The position numbers and the translations under genes were made by a program. Under the pieces are notes generated by a model. It saw only the letters and a program-made list of their open reading frames with translations, was not told where the DNA came from and searched no databases. 49,550 nucleotides of DNA from Thiocystis violacea (lineage in GTDB: Bacteria; Pseudomonadota; Gammaproteobacteria; Chromatiales; Chromatiaceae). Positions 1 to 8,981 of the stretch are shown piece by piece (positions within the stretch are counted from its first letter, which is position 1; the number at the start of each line of letters is the position of its first letter). Location of the stretch: NCBI RefSeq assembly GCF_016583575.1, contig NZ_NRRG01000040.1, positions 1 to 49,550 on the forward strand, read 5' to 3'.

Positions 1-1
1 G

Positions 2-121
2 CTCGAATGCCTCAAGCGGGCCCACAAGCTCAACCATTTCGCACTCCGCGCGAAGCTCTATGTCGAGGCGCTTCAGCATGCTTTCGGCGAACTCAGGCGC
101 TTGAAAGCGGCGGCTGCGTAA
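2..121 (+). CDS. C-terminal end of a truncated or window-cut gene
   Basis: An open frame enters from the left edge and stops at TAA 119-121, leaving 39 codons of a basic, leucine- and alanine-rich tail (ends LKAAAA). Because the frame continues past the window edge, its start and identity cannot be seen. The Arg/Lys-rich helical character next to a repeat region would suit the end of a transposase, but that is only a guess. Confidence 0.45.
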   Translation, partial: LECLKRAHKLNHFALRAKLYVEALQHAFGELRRLKAAAA

Positions 122-186
122 CATCAGGTAATGATGTCAGATTTTATCGGCGGAAGCCGAAGCCGAAGCTGAATTGAAGCAAAATA

Positions 187-239
187 GCGCCGTAGCGCCG
201 TAGCGCCGTAGGTTGGGTTGCCGCTGTTGGCAACCCAAC
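187..239. repeat. Short tandem repeat followed by an 11-bp hairpin
   Basis: Three copies of an 8-bp unit (TAGCGCCG) at about 185-208 run straight into a perfect 11-bp inverted repeat, arms 212-222 and 229-239 with a 6-nt loop. The hairpin arm starts GTTGGGTTGCC. It sits downstream of the transposase at 379-918 and looks like a REP-type element that such a transposase could act on. There is no T-run, so it is not a standard terminator. Confidence 0.6.
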
Positions 240-309
240 ATTGCCGCCGATCAATCAGATATTCTCGACTCACCATCGGGAAACGGGGGCAATTTGTTCA
301 TATCCTGGC

Positions 310-377
310 GGTGATGTTGGGTGACCGCCACCAACCGCATCACCCGATCCGCCACGTCAACAAGGGCGGTCACTCAA
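310..377. repeat. REP-like paired hairpins beside the RAYT gene
   Basis: GGTGATG-TTGG at 310-320 pairs with CCAA-CCG-CATCACC at 332-345. In addition TTGGGTGACCGCC (317-329) is inverted with one mismatch at 365-377. Two alternative foldings over about 70 bp ending next to the transposase stop codon are typical of REP/BIME elements next to a REP-associated transposase. No other function is visible in 122-378. Confidence 0.55.
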
Positions 378-378
378 C

Positions 379-918
379 CTACTCGTGACCGATCCCTTCT
401 GGTAAATCCATCGGCGCGCATCCCCAATCGGACGTCAACATCGACTGGCGGATAAACCGATGGATGCTGCTGTACGGCCAATCGACGGGGCGCGCCACAT
501 ACCCGTGTTTGACCGGGTTGAAATGAATGTAATCAACATGCCGGGCGAAATCCCGCTCATCGCGGATGCGGTGTTCCCAATGCCGCCGCTGCCAAATGGC
601 CTGTTCGCCCTTGCGTTGCCGGCTGGAAAATACCACGGGGCGCTGGTCGGCCGGAATGCACGCGGTGAATGCGCGTTTGATATTGCGCCATCGGATGGGA
701 TAATCCGCGTCCCCGACCGGCAATGACCATACGGCATGAATGTGATCGGGCATGATCACGATGGCGTCGATCACAAACGGCCGCCGTACCATCTCGGCGC
801 GAAAGGCCTCGCGCAACTGACCAACGGCGGTCTCGTTAGCAAACCACGGCTCCCGCCGCATGGTCACGACGGTGAAAAAATAGGTGGCGCCGTTGGTGCG
901 ATCGCGACGGTAACGCAT
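379..918 (-). CDS. REP-associated tyrosine transposase (RAYT, Y1/IS200-like)
   Basis: This 179-residue protein belongs to the Y1 (HUH) transposase superfamily, single-strand nucleases that recognise REP hairpins. The HUH motif reads MPDHIHAVW (His59, His61), and the conserved tyrosine region reads HVDYIHFNPVKHG with Tyr130 the likely nucleophile. The length and the second part (an aromatic, basic stretch ending in WPYSSIHRF) match the RAYT subfamily, which is usually a single domesticated copy rather than a mobile IS. REP-like hairpins lie just past its stop codon at 310-377 and 212-239. It is intact. It probably acts in REP dissemination; a host role is unknown. Confidence 0.85.
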   Translation of the reverse strand: MRYRRDRTNGATYFFTVVTMRREPWFANETAVGQLREAFRAEMVRRPFVIDAIVIMPDHIHAVWSLPVGDADYPIRWRNIKRAFTACIPADQRPVVFSSRQRKGEQAIWQRRHWEHRIRDERDFARHVDYIHFNPVKHGYVARPVDWPYSSIHRFIRQSMLTSDWGCAPMDLPEGIGHE

Positions 919-1009
919 GCTGGCCTGCCTGTGGGATGCGGGTGTGATACGTCATCGCCAGGTCGGTACTTCATCGCATATCTTCCCCACGGATCACCAC
1001 CCTGACGAA

Positions 1010-1411
1010 CTACGCTGCTCTGACCTCGTCCAGCAACTCGGGGTGACGGTCAAGTACCTTGAGCAATTTGACCAGCGCCAGGGGTGGTTTGGTCTTGCCG
1101 TTTTCGTAGCGTGAAAAGGCGTTGACGCCACCACCAAAGATCGCTGCCGCTTCGCGCTGATCGAGCGCAAGCTTCTTGCGAACGCTGGCGATGAAGCCCG
1201 GATCGACAATCGCGGCATTCACCTGTTTCATGAAATCGCCGGCCTGCTCGCTAAAACGACGCGATTCCGTCAGATCCAGAACCGATTCAGCACAGGCGGG
1301 GCAAAAATCGCCCGTCACGGCAGGAATCATCGTGGTTTCGCCCTTATAAATGAAAGACACGTCGCGAGTATCATGCACCAGTTCGGCGGCGCCACAAACG
1401 GGACATTGCAT
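1010..1411 (-). CDS. mqsA: MqsA-type antitoxin and transcriptional repressor
   Basis: This is the antitoxin of an MqsR/MqsA type II system. The N-terminal zinc domain has Cys3, Cys6, Cys37 and Cys40, the same spacing as I recall for E. coli MqsA. The C-terminal helix-turn-helix (about residues 70-125) contains GGGVNAFSRYE, the DNA-recognition region. The start at 1411 is preferred because AGGAG lies 8 nt before it and the protein then starts MQCPVC as in E. coli (MKCPVC). The ATG at 1417 would give two more residues and a 4-nt overlap with mqsR. MqsA is expected to neutralise MqsR by binding and to repress the pair through the palindrome at 1720-1734. Confidence 0.93.
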   Translation of the reverse strand: MQCPVCGAAELVHDTRDVSFIYKGETTMIPAVTGDFCPACAESVLDLTESRRFSEQAGDFMKQVNAAIVDPGFIASVRKKLALDQREAAAIFGGGVNAFSRYENGKTKPPLALVKLLKVLDRHPELLDEVRAA

Positions 1412-1413
1412 GT

Positions 1414-1710
1414 TCATAGCTCCTTAAATGACACGATTAACACCTCGTCAACAACGGTCAGTTTCACATACAGGTCACCGACCGAGCTGGTCGCGCAGTA
1501 GACATCTTGCCAAATCCGGTGATCCGCATGGGTCGTCATGGACTTGTAGAAGTCAGTTGGCGCGAGAGCTAACACCGTTGCCAGGATGCCGTCCGCATCG
1601 AAACCCAGTCGCCTTCCACCAATGATGGCGCTTTGCGTCATCCGCACCTTGCCCTCATCAATCAACGCTTTGACAACAGACAACCGGCAGTGTGGGGTTC
1701 GTTTCTCCAT
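1414..1710 (-). CDS. mqsR: MqsR mRNA interferase toxin
   Basis: This 98-residue toxin of the RelE/MqsR fold is expected to cleave mRNA at GC-containing sites, as in E. coli. It has the same length as the E. coli protein and keeps its landmarks: start MEKRTPH, the DFYKSMTTHADHRIWQDVY block around residues 52-70 with the catalytic Lys/Tyr region, and the end VLIVSFKEL. It is the first gene of the pair and mqsA follows within 2 nt or overlaps by 4 nt, depending on the antitoxin start. Toxin-first order is characteristic of mqsRA. The leader lacks a clear Shine-Dalgarno site (run of T before ATG), which would keep toxin translation weak. Confidence 0.93.
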   Translation of the reverse strand: MEKRTPHCRLSVVKALIDEGKVRMTQSAIIGGRRLGFDADGILATVLALAPTDFYKSMTTHADHRIWQDVYCATSSVGDLYVKLTVVDEVLIVSFKEL

Positions 1711-1719
1711 GAAAAAAAT

Positions 1720-1734
1720 TAACCTAATCGGTTA
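1720..1734. promoter_or_regulatory. Likely MqsA operator (palindrome) upstream of mqsR
   Basis: TAACC-TAATC-GGTTA is a perfect inverted repeat with a 5-nt centre, 9 bp ahead of the mqsR start codon. E. coli MqsA binds AACCT-N3-AGGTT type palindromes; the half-sites here share AACC/GGTT with a different spacing. An extra half-site AGGTTA lies at 1756-1761. Confidence 0.7.
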
Positions 1735-1769
1735 GTTTTGGCAAGCCAGCTAGCCAGGTTAAAAGGTAG

Positions 1770-1830
1770 GGTACGCATCGCGTACCTTCTCTGGGATGAG
1801 GTGACGGGTTGACAACGGGGTTGTCCCGCC
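1770..1830. repeat. Hairpins between mqsR and the cysteine-rich gene
   Basis: GGTACGC (1770-1776) and GCGTACC (1780-1786) form a perfect 7-bp stem with a 3-nt loop. Just after it GGGTTGACAACGGGGTTGTCCCG contains a second small inverted repeat (GACAAC/GTTGTC). The rest of 1711-1994 shows no cobalamin, SAM or other known riboswitch motif. Confidence 0.45.
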
Positions 1831-1994
1831 GCCCATGAACCCCAACGATCAAACGGGATTGCGCTTCGAAACCCCGGCTGCTGGTCTGCCGCGTATGCCG
1901 GCCCTCTTGAAGAAGAACATCGGAGCCATCCCACTTCGAGATCGACAGTTCTCGAATCCGAAGAACCCTCAACGAGCTTTTCAGTTTAGATGCC

Positions 1995-2321
1995 ATGCAA
2001 CCCAAGGACAGCACCAGCAACGAGTCCTTCAAGGGCTTCACCAATCGGGAATGCCCCTTTTATCCCTGCCATCAAGGGGTCAGGCGGGAATTCAACTGCC
2101 TTTTCTGCTATTGTCCGCTGATCGCCTACGACTGTCCCGGACCCTATCGGGTCTATACCGACAGGTACGGACTTCGCCGCAAGGACTGTTCCGACTGCCG
2201 GCTTCCGCACGACGGCTACCGCGCTTCCTGGGCCTTCATTCAGAAATGGCTGGAACAGCCTCGGGTCTGGGACGGGCACGAACAGAGCGAGCGCTATCGC
2301 CCCTTGCGACGAGCGCGCTAG
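1995..2321 (+). CDS. Cysteine-rich small protein, putative metal-binding (zf-like / COG2158 type)
   Basis: This 108-residue protein has eight cysteines (20, 25, 35, 38, 40, 47, 65, 68) plus His26 and His72, arranged as ECPFYPC, CLFCYC and CSDC. It matches the cysteine-rich small domain I know as Pfam zf-like, a probable metal-binding domain of unknown role. It is codirectional with metH, which starts 84 bp later, so the two are probably cotranscribed and it may serve zinc or corrinoid handling. That link is inferred from position only. No clear Shine-Dalgarno site precedes the ATG, and upstream ATGs in frame were not found. Confidence 0.75.
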   Translation: MQPKDSTSNESFKGFTNRECPFYPCHQGVRREFNCLFCYCPLIAYDCPGPYRVYTDRYGLRRKDCSDCRLPHDGYRASWAFIQKWLEQPRVWDGHEQSERYRPLRRAR

Positions 2322-2405
2322 ACAAGTCTTCCGCGCGTCTCGTCCACCGCCGCCGGTCGCATGCGACGAGTCGCTTCCGTCCAGATCCAACATCCGCGAG
2401 CATCC

Positions 2406-5400
2406 ATGTCCGATTCAGCCTCCCGTCTGCGCGAGCGTCTCGAACGCTCCATCCTCATCCTCGACGGCGCCATGGGCACCATGATCCAGCGCCATCGCCT
2501 GACCGAGGCCGATTATCGCGGCGAGCGCTTCGCGGATTGGCCGAGCGACCTCAAGGGCAACAATGATCTGCTGACACTGACCCGCCCCGAGGTGATTGGC
2601 GGCATCCATCGCCAGTATCTTGAGGCCGGCGCGGACATCATCGAGACCAACAGCTTCAACGCGACCCGTGTCTCCATGGCCGATTACGGCATGGAGGCCC
2701 TGGCGCATGAGATCAACGTCGCCGCCGCGCGGCTGGCGCGGAGCTGCGCGGACGCCTACGCCACCCCCGAGAAGCCGCGTTTCGTCGCCGGGGTGCTGGG
2801 TCCGACCAATCGCACCGCCTCCATCTCCCCGGACGTCAACGATCCGGGGTTCCGCAATATCGACTTCGATACCCTGGTCGCTTCCTATCAGGAATCCACG
2901 CGGGGTCTGATCGAGGGCGGGGCGGACATCATTCTGATCGAGACCATCTTCGACACCCTGAACGCCAAGGCCGCCATCTTCGCGGTGCGCCAGGTGTTCG
3001 ACGAGGACGGCGTCGAGCGCCCGATCATGCTCTCGGGCACCATCACAGACCAATCGGGTCGGACCCTGACGGGACAGACGACCGAAGCCTTCTATAACTC
3101 GCTGCGGCATGCCGAGCCGATCAGCATCGGGCTGAACTGCGCGCTCGGACCCTATGAGCTGCGCCAGTATGTCGAGGAGCTGGCGCGCATCAGCGAGTGC
3201 CGCGTCTCCACCCATCCCAACGCCGGGCTGCCGAACGATCTTGGCGGCTACGATCTGACGCCGGAGCAGATGGCGGCCGAGATCGGCGATTGGGCGCGCT
3301 CGGGCTTCCTCAATATCATCGGCGGCTGCTGCGGGACCACGCCCGATCACATCCGCGCCATCGCCGAAGCGGTCGCCGGGATGGCCCCGCGCCCGTTGCC
3401 GAGCCTCGCACCGGCCTGCCGGCTCTCGGGTCTGGAGCCATTCAACATCGGCGCCGAGACGCTCTTCGTGAACGTCGGTGAGCGCACCAACGTCACCGGC
3501 TCGGCACGCTTCAAGCGGCTGATCAAGGAGGGCGACTACGACACCGCCTTGAGCGTGGCGCTGGAGCAGGTCGAGAACGGCGCCCAGGTGATCGACATCA
3601 ACATGGACGAGGGCCTACTGGACGCGATCGCGGCCATGGGGCGCTTCCTCAACCTGGTCGCGGCCGAGCCGGACATCGCCAAGGTGCCGGTGATGATCGA
3701 CTCCTCCAAGTGGGAGGTTATCGAGACCGGGCTCAAATGCGTCCAGGGCAAGCCCATCGTCAACTCCATCTCGCTCAAGGAGGGCGAGGAGAAGTTCCTG
3801 CACCAGGCGCGGCTGTGCCGGCGCTACGGCGCGGCGGTCATCGTCATGGCCTTCGACGAGACCGGCCAGGCCGACACCCAGGCGCGCAAGATCGCGATCT
3901 GCACCCGCGCCTACAAAATCCTCACCAAGCAGGTCGGCTTCCCGGCCGAGGACATCATCTTCGACCCCAACATCTTCGCGGTCGCCACCGGCATCGAGGA
4001 GCACAATAACTACGCCGTCGATTTCATCGAGGCCACGCGCGAGATCAAGCGGACGCTGCCCCATGCCAAGGTTTCGGGCGGCGTCTCCAACGTCTCCTTC
4101 TCCTTCCGCGGCAACAACCCGGTACGCGAGGCGATCCACGCGGTCTTTCTCTATCACGCCATCCAGGCCGGCATGGACATGGGGATCGTCAACGCCGGGC
4201 AACTCGCGATCTATGACGACCTGCCGGCGGAGCTGCGCGAGGCGGTCGAGGATGTCATCCTCAACCGGCGCGACGATTCCACCGAGCGTCTGCTGGAGAT
4301 CGCGCCCAAATACCAGGGCGATGGCGCGGAAGAGGTGCGTCCGGAGGAGCAGGAGTGGCGCGGCTGGCCGGTCGAGAAGCGTCTGGAGCACGCCCTGGTC
4401 AAGGGCCTCACCGACTATATCGACGAGGACACCGAGGAGGCGCGCCTTCTGCTCGGGCGTCCGCTGCTGGTCATCGAGGGGCCGCTGATGGCCGGGATGA
4501 ACCACGTCGGCGACCTCTTCGGCGCGGGCAAGATGTTCCTGCCGCAGGTGGTCAAGTCGGCGCGGGTCATGAAGAAGTCGGTGGCCTATCTCTTCCCCTT
4601 CCTGGAGGCCGAGAAGGCCGCTTCCGGCGACCTCAGCACCAACAACGGCCGCATCCTCATGGCCACCGTCAAGGGCGACGTGCACGATATCGGCAAAAAC
4701 ATCGTCGGCGTGGTCCTGCAATGCAACAACTACGAGGTCATCGACCTCGGGGTCATGGTCTCGGCCGACACCATCCTCCAGCGGGCGCGGGAGGAGCAGG
4801 TCGATATCGTCGGACTCTCCGGTCTCATCACCCCCTCGCTCGACGAGATGGTGCATGTCGCCAAGGAGATGGCCCGGCTCGGGATGGAGATCCCGCTGCT
4901 GATCGGCGGCGCGACCACCTCCAAGGTCCATACCGCCATCAAGATCGCGCCCCAGCGCGGCGCGCCCGTCATCTATGTGCCGGACGCCTCGCGGGCGGTC
5001 GGCGTCGCCTCCAACCTGCTGAGCGACGAGCTGCGCGGGGATTATCTCGCCTCAATCAGCGAGGACTATGCCCGCGTCCGCGCCGAGCGCGAGGGCAAGG
5101 AGTCGGTGCGTAAATCCATGCCGATCGCCGCCGCGCGCGCCAACCGGGTGCCGATCGACTGGTCCAGCACCGCGCCGCCGCGCCCCGCGCTGCTCGATGC
5201 CGGGTTCAACGACTCCGCGCCCTGGACGCTCCAGGTGGAGTCGGTCGGCGGCGGTGTAATCGCCACCATCGCGGATTTCCCGCTCGACGATCTGGTTCAC
5301 AGCATCGACTGGCTGCCCTTCTTCCACGCCTGGGAACTCGCCCACAAGCGTTTCCCGGACATTCTCGACGATGCGATTGTCGGCGAGGAGGCCCGCAAGC

Positions 5401-6164
5401 TCTATGCCGACGCCCAGGACTTTCTGGGGCGTCTGGTCAGCGAGCACTGGCTGGAGGCGCGCGCGGTCATCGGGTTCTTCCCGGCCAATGGGGTTGGCGA
5501 CGACGACATTCTGCTCTTCGCCGACGCCGAACGTACCCGGCCACTCGAACGGCTGCACAACCTGCGCCAGCAGATGCCGCGCGACGCCGGGCGCAATCAG
5601 CCCAACTTCTGTCTGTCGGATTTCATTGCGCCCGCAGACCACGAGGACTGGATCGGCGCCTTCGCCCTCACCGCCGGGGTCGGGATCGAGGCGCATCTGG
5701 CGCGTTTCGAGGCCGATCACGACGACTACAGCGCCATCATGCTCAAGGCCCTCGCTGACCGGCTCGCCGAGGCTTTCGCCGAGCGCCTGCATCAACTGGT
5801 GCGTACCCGCTACTGGGGTTATGCGGCGGACGAGACCCTGAGCAACGAGGAACTGATCGCCGAGAAGTACCAGGGCATCCGCCCCGCACCCGGCTATGCC
5901 GCCTGCCCGGATCACACCGAGAAAGGCACGCTCTGGCGTTTGCTTGAACCCGAGCGGCGCGTCGGCATCACCCTGACCGAAAACTTCGCCATGCTGCCCA
6001 CCGCCGCCGTCTCCGGCTGGTATTTCCCGCATCCGCAGGCGCGCTATTTCGGCGTCGGCAGGGTCCAAAAGGACCAGGTCGAGGACTACGCCGTCCGCAA
6101 GGGGATGACGCTCGCCGAGGCCGAACGCTGGCTGGCGCCGGTGCTGGGGTATGACGCCGACTGA
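2406..6164 (+). CDS. metH: Cobalamin-dependent methionine synthase
   Basis: MetH transfers a methyl group from methyltetrahydrofolate through cobalamin to homocysteine, giving methionine in the cytoplasm. The 1252-residue protein has all modules: the homocysteine domain (about 1-330; zinc ligands in the GLNCALG motif and Cys308-Cys309 of GGCCGTT), the pterin-binding domain (about 345-610), the four-helix cap (about 640-740), the B12 domain with axial His760 in GDVHDIGKN, and the C-terminal AdoMet reactivation domain (about 900-1250, with [12 protein letters not shown]). The start at 2406 is chosen because MetH proteins begin shortly before [10 protein letters not shown]; an ATG at 2361 would add 15 unrelated residues. 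No B12 riboswitch is seen. Two hairpins follow the stop. Confidence 0.97.
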   Translation: MSDSASRLRERLERSILILDGAMGTMIQRHRLTEADYRGERFADWPSDLKGNNDLLTLTRPEVIGGIHRQYLEAGADIIETNSFNATRVSMADYGMEALAHEINVAAARLARSCADAYATPEKPRFVAGVLGPTNRTASISPDVNDPGFRNIDFDTLVASYQESTRGLIEGGADIILIETIFDTLNAKAAIFAVRQVFDEDGVERPIMLSGTITDQSGRTLTGQTTEAFYNSLRHAEPISIGLNCALGPYELRQYVEELARISECRVSTHPNAGLPNDLGGYDLTPEQMAAEIGDWARSGFLNIIGGCCGTTPDHIRAIAEAVAGMAPRPLPSLAPACRLSGLEPFNIGAETLFVNVGERTNVTGSARFKRLIKEGDYDTALSVALEQVENGAQVIDINMDEGLLDAIAAMGRFLNLVAAEPDIAKVPVMIDSSKWEVIETGLKCVQGKPIVNSISLKEGEEKFLHQARLCRRYGAAVIVMAFDETGQADTQARKIAICTRAYKILTKQVGFPAEDIIFDPNIFAVATGIEEHNNYAVDFIEATREIKRTLPHAKVSGGVSNVSFSFRGNNPVREAIHAVFLYHAIQAGMDMGIVNAGQLAIYDDLPAELREAVEDVILNRRDDSTERLLEIAPKYQGDGAEEVRPEEQEWRGWPVEKRLEHALVKGLTDYIDEDTEEARLLLGRPLLVIEGPLMAGMNHVGDLFGAGKMFLPQVVKSARVMKKSVAYLFPFLEAEKAASGDLSTNNGRILMATVKGDVHDIGKNIVGVVLQCNNYEVIDLGVMVSADTILQRAREEQVDIVGLSGLITPSLDEMVHVAKEMARLGMEIPLLIGGATTSKVHTAIKIAPQRGAPVIYVPDASRAVGVASNLLSDELRGDYLASISEDYARVRAEREGKESVRKSMPIAAARANRVPIDWSSTAPPRPALLDAGFNDSAPWTLQVESVGGGVIATIADFPLDDLVHSIDWLPFFHAWELAHKRFPDILDDAIVGEEARKLYADAQDFLGRLVSEHWLEARAVIGFFPANGVGDDDILLFADAERTRPLERLHNLRQQMPRDAGRNQPNFCLSDFIAPADHEDWIGAFALTAGVGIEAHLARFEADHDDYSAIMLKALADRLAEAFAERLHQLVRTRYWGYAADETLSNEELIAEKYQGIRPAPGYAACPDHTEKGTLWRLLEPERRVGITLTENFAMLPTAAVSGWYFPHPQARYFGVGRVQKDQVEDYAVRKGMTLAEAERWLAPVLGYDAD

Positions 6165-6180
6165 TGTCAATGGCGGTGCC

Positions 6181-6222
6181 TTCACCACGGTGAACCGGGC
6201 GGCGCTCATCCGCGCCGCCCGG
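6181..6222. terminator. Paired hairpins between convergent metH and telA
   Basis: TTCACC-AC-GGTGAA (6181-6194) is followed at once by a perfect 11-bp stem, arms 6195-6205 and 6212-6222 with a 6-nt loop. They lie between two convergent stop codons, ending 2 bp before the telA stop codon. Without a T-run on either strand, they would act as a blocking or RNA-stabilising structure rather than a classic intrinsic terminator. Confidence 0.5.
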
Positions 6223-6224
6223 CC

Positions 6225-7427
6225 TCAGGGAGCGATCACCTCTCCAACCCGTGCCGCATCGCCCTTGTCCATGCGCTGAATCGCGGCATCGCCCTGGTTC
6301 GCCAGAACCTCAAGTCGGTCGATCTGGGCATCGAGACGGGGCAGGGCCTCGCGCCGGTAACGCGAGACCTCGTCGATCGCTCCGATCACATCCGTGAAGG
6401 CTTGTTCCAACTGTTTCATGTCGAGCACCGTGGACGCGGCGCGGGTCTGGATCTCCACGCCCTGGGTGCGCAGCGCCTTGGCGGTGCCGGCGATCAGGTT
6501 CGATGTGGTGGTGTTCAAGGCTTCCACCCGATCCAACACCAGACGCTGATTGGCCAGGGCCAGCGCGACGGTGACCGCGACATTCAGGGCCGAGACCGTC
6601 ACATTGATGGCCCGATCCACGCCGCGCATCAGCTCCCGGTTGTTCCGGATCACCACCTCCAGGGCCATGATGCCCTGCTGACTGACCGCCAATTGCTGTT
6701 GCAGATCCAGGATGCGCTGGCGCAGCGGAAACAGCAGCTCCTCGTCCAAGAAGCGTCGCTTGGGATCTTCCTGGGGTAGCTCCAGCGCCTTTTCTTCCAG
6801 ACGCCGATCGATGATCCGGCCCAGTCCGATCTGACGACGCAACTGATCCAGGCTGTCGCGCAGTGACTGCTGATCGTCGCTCAGGGTCAGGTTGTCCCGA
6901 TGCAGCATGTTCTTGCCGGCCTCCAGATCCTTGATGATGCCGTCGAGCGCCTCCTGCGCGGTCTCGAACTTCTGGAAATAGCGTTGCAGCGGCGTGCCGA
7001 TGCCGGGGATCAGGGCCAGGAGCCGTGTCAGTCCCGCCCGGCTCAGGTCGTAGCGCTGGGGATCCAACTCCTGCATGCGGATACGCAGATCCACCAGCGA
7101 GCGGGCCACCGGTCCGCCCTCGTCACCCTGGTGGGCCAGCTTGCGGATCGGCGCCTGAAGCATCTGGCTGCGATGGGCGGCCTGCCGCTGGACCTCCAGA
7201 CCCATCTCTTCCACGGCCTGACGCTGACGGCGGTCGACCCCATCCTGGTCCGTCGCCTTGAGCACCTCGGCCACGAAGGCGTCGGCCATGGCGAGCAGTT
7301 CGGGATCGTCCAGCGTGGTCTCGGGGTCGGTCTCCTGTTTCACCCGTGCCTCGATCTCCGCCGCTGGGGGCAGCGAGAGATTGAAGCGGGTGTCATCGGT
7401 CGTTCGAAGAGATTTGGACGTGTTCAT
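6225..7427 (-). CDS. TelA/KlaA family protein (toxic anion resistance family)
   Basis: This 400-residue soluble, largely alpha-helical protein of the TelA family is named for tellurite resistance, though its biochemical role is unclear. Features visible are a long helical core with Arg/Gln-rich heptads, an IPGIGTPLQRYFQKFETAQ segment near residues 140-160 that marks the family, and a central stretch AINVTVSALNVAVTVALALANQRLVLDRVEALN. It is preceded by a membrane-anchored helical protein (7517-8458) 89 bp upstream on the same strand, so the two are probably one unit. Tellurite resistance should not be assumed. Family assignment is firm; function is not. Confidence 0.88.
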   Translation of the reverse strand: MNTSKSLRTTDDTRFNLSLPPAAEIEARVKQETDPETTLDDPELLAMADAFVAEVLKATDQDGVDRRQRQAVEEMGLEVQRQAAHRSQMLQAPIRKLAHQGDEGGPVARSLVDLRIRMQELDPQRYDLSRAGLTRLLALIPGIGTPLQRYFQKFETAQEALDGIIKDLEAGKNMLHRDNLTLSDDQQSLRDSLDQLRRQIGLGRIIDRRLEEKALELPQEDPKRRFLDEELLFPLRQRILDLQQQLAVSQQGIMALEVVIRNNRELMRGVDRAINVTVSALNVAVTVALALANQRLVLDRVEALNTTTSNLIAGTAKALRTQGVEIQTRAASTVLDMKQLEQAFTDVIGAIDEVSRYRREALPRLDAQIDRLEVLANQGDAAIQRMDKGDAARVGEVIAP

Positions 7428-7516
7428 GAGGTTCCTCGCGTCAGGCGCTGGCCGGTCGTTGTCAGGGTGGTGCGCCGCGCGCCCTGGGAGGTGGAGCGCG
7501 GAGCCTTGGCGGTCCT

Positions 7517-8458
7517 TCAGGCGTCGCGCCCGTAGTGATGCGCCTTCTCCGCGAAGCGGCGCAGATCGGCCAGGGCCTGATCCGCCGCCACGGATGCCTG
7601 GGGTCGGTCGGTTTCCACGGACGCCACAGCCACCGCCGCGTCGTCCAGGGCCGTGATGGCGGCCTCGTTCCGCGCGCTCAGCTCCCGCAGGCGCTGCTCG
7701 GTCTCCGCGACCAGATCGAGTCGCCGGGTCAGGGCCAGCCGCTCCTCGGCCGGCATCCCGGTCCGTTCCTGGGCAAGGCGGCGGCGCACATAGTCGGCGT
7801 CCACGCCGGCCACGCCACGGGCGATCGAGGCCATGGCGTTCAGATTATCCAGCGCGGTCCTGGAGACCTCGCCCACCAGTCCCCGCGAACGTTCGAGGGT
7901 CAACTCCCTCGGGTCGAATTTGCCGCGCAGCACGGCGTCGACATGGCCATGGCGGGTATAGAGCCGGTCGGCCTGGATGGCCAGGTCGGGACGTCCCGCC
8001 GCCAGCAGGCGCTTCTTGGCCTCCCAGAGTCCGAGGATCACCTCATCGCTCTCCAGCGGCGGGCGCTCTGGATCCAGCACGGCGATTCCCCGCTCGCGTG
8101 CCTCTCGCTCCAGCGCGATCCGCGCCTGCATCGCCAGCGCCGCCTGATGGGCTGCGCGCTGACGCTCGGCCAGCGCCAGACGCCAGCGGCGCCAGGCCCG
8201 CTCCACCGGGATCGCCACCGGAATGGCCGCCAGACCGGCCAGCCATCCGCTTAAGGTCGGCCCGAAACCACCCCACAGGGAGGTGACCCAGATGAGCCCG
8301 GCGATGAAGGGCACGATCAGCCAATAGCGAATCAGCACCCGAAACCGCGTGGGGGTCTCGGTCGGCAGGACCAGACGCGGGTCGATCATGCCGATGAGCA
8401 ACCACGGCAGACAGGAGAGAAAGAGCCCGTAGGCCAGACCCTGGAGAAAGCCGAACAT
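7517..8458 (-). CDS. Uncharacterised membrane protein with long coiled coil, upstream of telA
   Basis: This 313-residue protein has about three N-terminal membrane segments (residues 1-25, 45-65 and 70-88 roughly) followed by a charged, Arg/Glu-rich helical region of about 220 residues that is probably cytoplasmic and coiled-coil. I do not recognise a named domain. Proteins of this build are often found beside telA genes, and the 89-bp spacing on the same strand suggests joint expression and perhaps a membrane anchor for TelA. The upstream 8459-8713 stretch shows no gene and no clear promoter. Confidence 0.75.
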   Translation of the reverse strand: MFGFLQGLAYGLFLSCLPWLLIGMIDPRLVLPTETPTRFRVLIRYWLIVPFIAGLIWVTSLWGGFGPTLSGWLAGLAAIPVAIPVERAWRRWRLALAERQRAAHQAALAMQARIALEREARERGIAVLDPERPPLESDEVILGLWEAKKRLLAAGRPDLAIQADRLYTRHGHVDAVLRGKFDPRELTLERSRGLVGEVSRTALDNLNAMASIARGVAGVDADYVRRRLAQERTGMPAEERLALTRRLDLVAETEQRLRELSARNEAAITALDDAAVAVASVETDRPQASVAADQALADLRRFAEKAHHYGRDA

Positions 8459-8713
8459 GGGTTTCGTGTACCGCCGCGTTGAAAGGCTTGACGCTGGGCA
8501 CCTGAAGTGGCGCGACGTTTCGCCTGGATGGGGTCAGCCATGGGGCCGGACCGGCTTGGTGAGCCTGCCATCGAAACATAGCACAGGCCCGTGGCCCCCT
8601 GTATTTCGCCGATCGGAATCATCGTCTCCAAGGCCGGCGCCGTGCCTCATCGACCTGAATCGACGTAGGTGCGAGCCCCCGATGCCGCGGAGATTCAGCC
8701 TCCCGCGCGCGCC

Positions 8714-8899
8714 TCACCGTACCGCCATCACCAGCAGGATGACGAACAGCACGACCGCGCCCAGCGGCAGGATGGCGGCCTGCCAGTCGCCTTTCTGGGC
8801 CTTGGGACCGTTTTCCTGCCAGTGTTTGTAGACGGGCCAGAGATAGAAGAGCATGAGACCGAGCAGAATGGCGGCGGTGATCTTCAGAAAGAGTTCCAT
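8714..8899 (-). CDS. Small membrane protein with two transmembrane helices
   Basis: This 61-residue protein starts MELFLKITAAILLG. Hydrophobic helices at about 5-22 and 42-60 are joined by a short polar loop rich in Lys and Gln (HWQENGPKAQKGDW). The start is set by GGAGA about 6 nt upstream of the ATG; a longer frame upstream would read through the terminator of the neighbouring gene and is rejected. No named family is recognised. It lies downstream of the Bax-inhibitor-1 family gene but is separated from it by a strong terminator, so it is probably transcribed on its own. Confidence 0.7.
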   Translation of the reverse strand: MELFLKITAAILLGLMLFYLWPVYKHWQENGPKAQKGDWQAAILPLGAVVLFVILLVMAVR

Positions 8900-8932
8900 G
8901 GAATTCTCCGTTCGACAGCTCCGGATACAAGC

Positions 8933-8959
8933 AAAAACCCCGGCACGGGGCCGGGGTTT
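8933..8959 (-). terminator. Rho-independent terminator after the Bax inhibitor-1 family gene
   Basis: A perfect 10-bp stem (8935-8944 with 8950-8959, GC-rich, 5-nt loop) is followed on the minus strand by a run of five T. It begins about 20 bp past the stop codon at 8982. Confidence 0.85.
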
Positions 8960-8981
8960 GGGGTCGGCTACCGGCACTCGC

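Noticed and set aside
1711-1994. Cobalamin or SAM riboswitch ahead of metH and the cysteine-rich gene
   Set aside because: No B12-box or SAM-type core was found by eye; only small hairpins are present.
2415-3350. Long open frame on the minus strand inside metH
   Set aside because: It lies wholly opposite a well-supported metH and codes for a low-complexity product rich in Asp, Gly and Arg. GC-rich coding DNA commonly opens such antisense frames; the same applies to long antisense frames in uvrA, mgtE, cbbL and cbbO.
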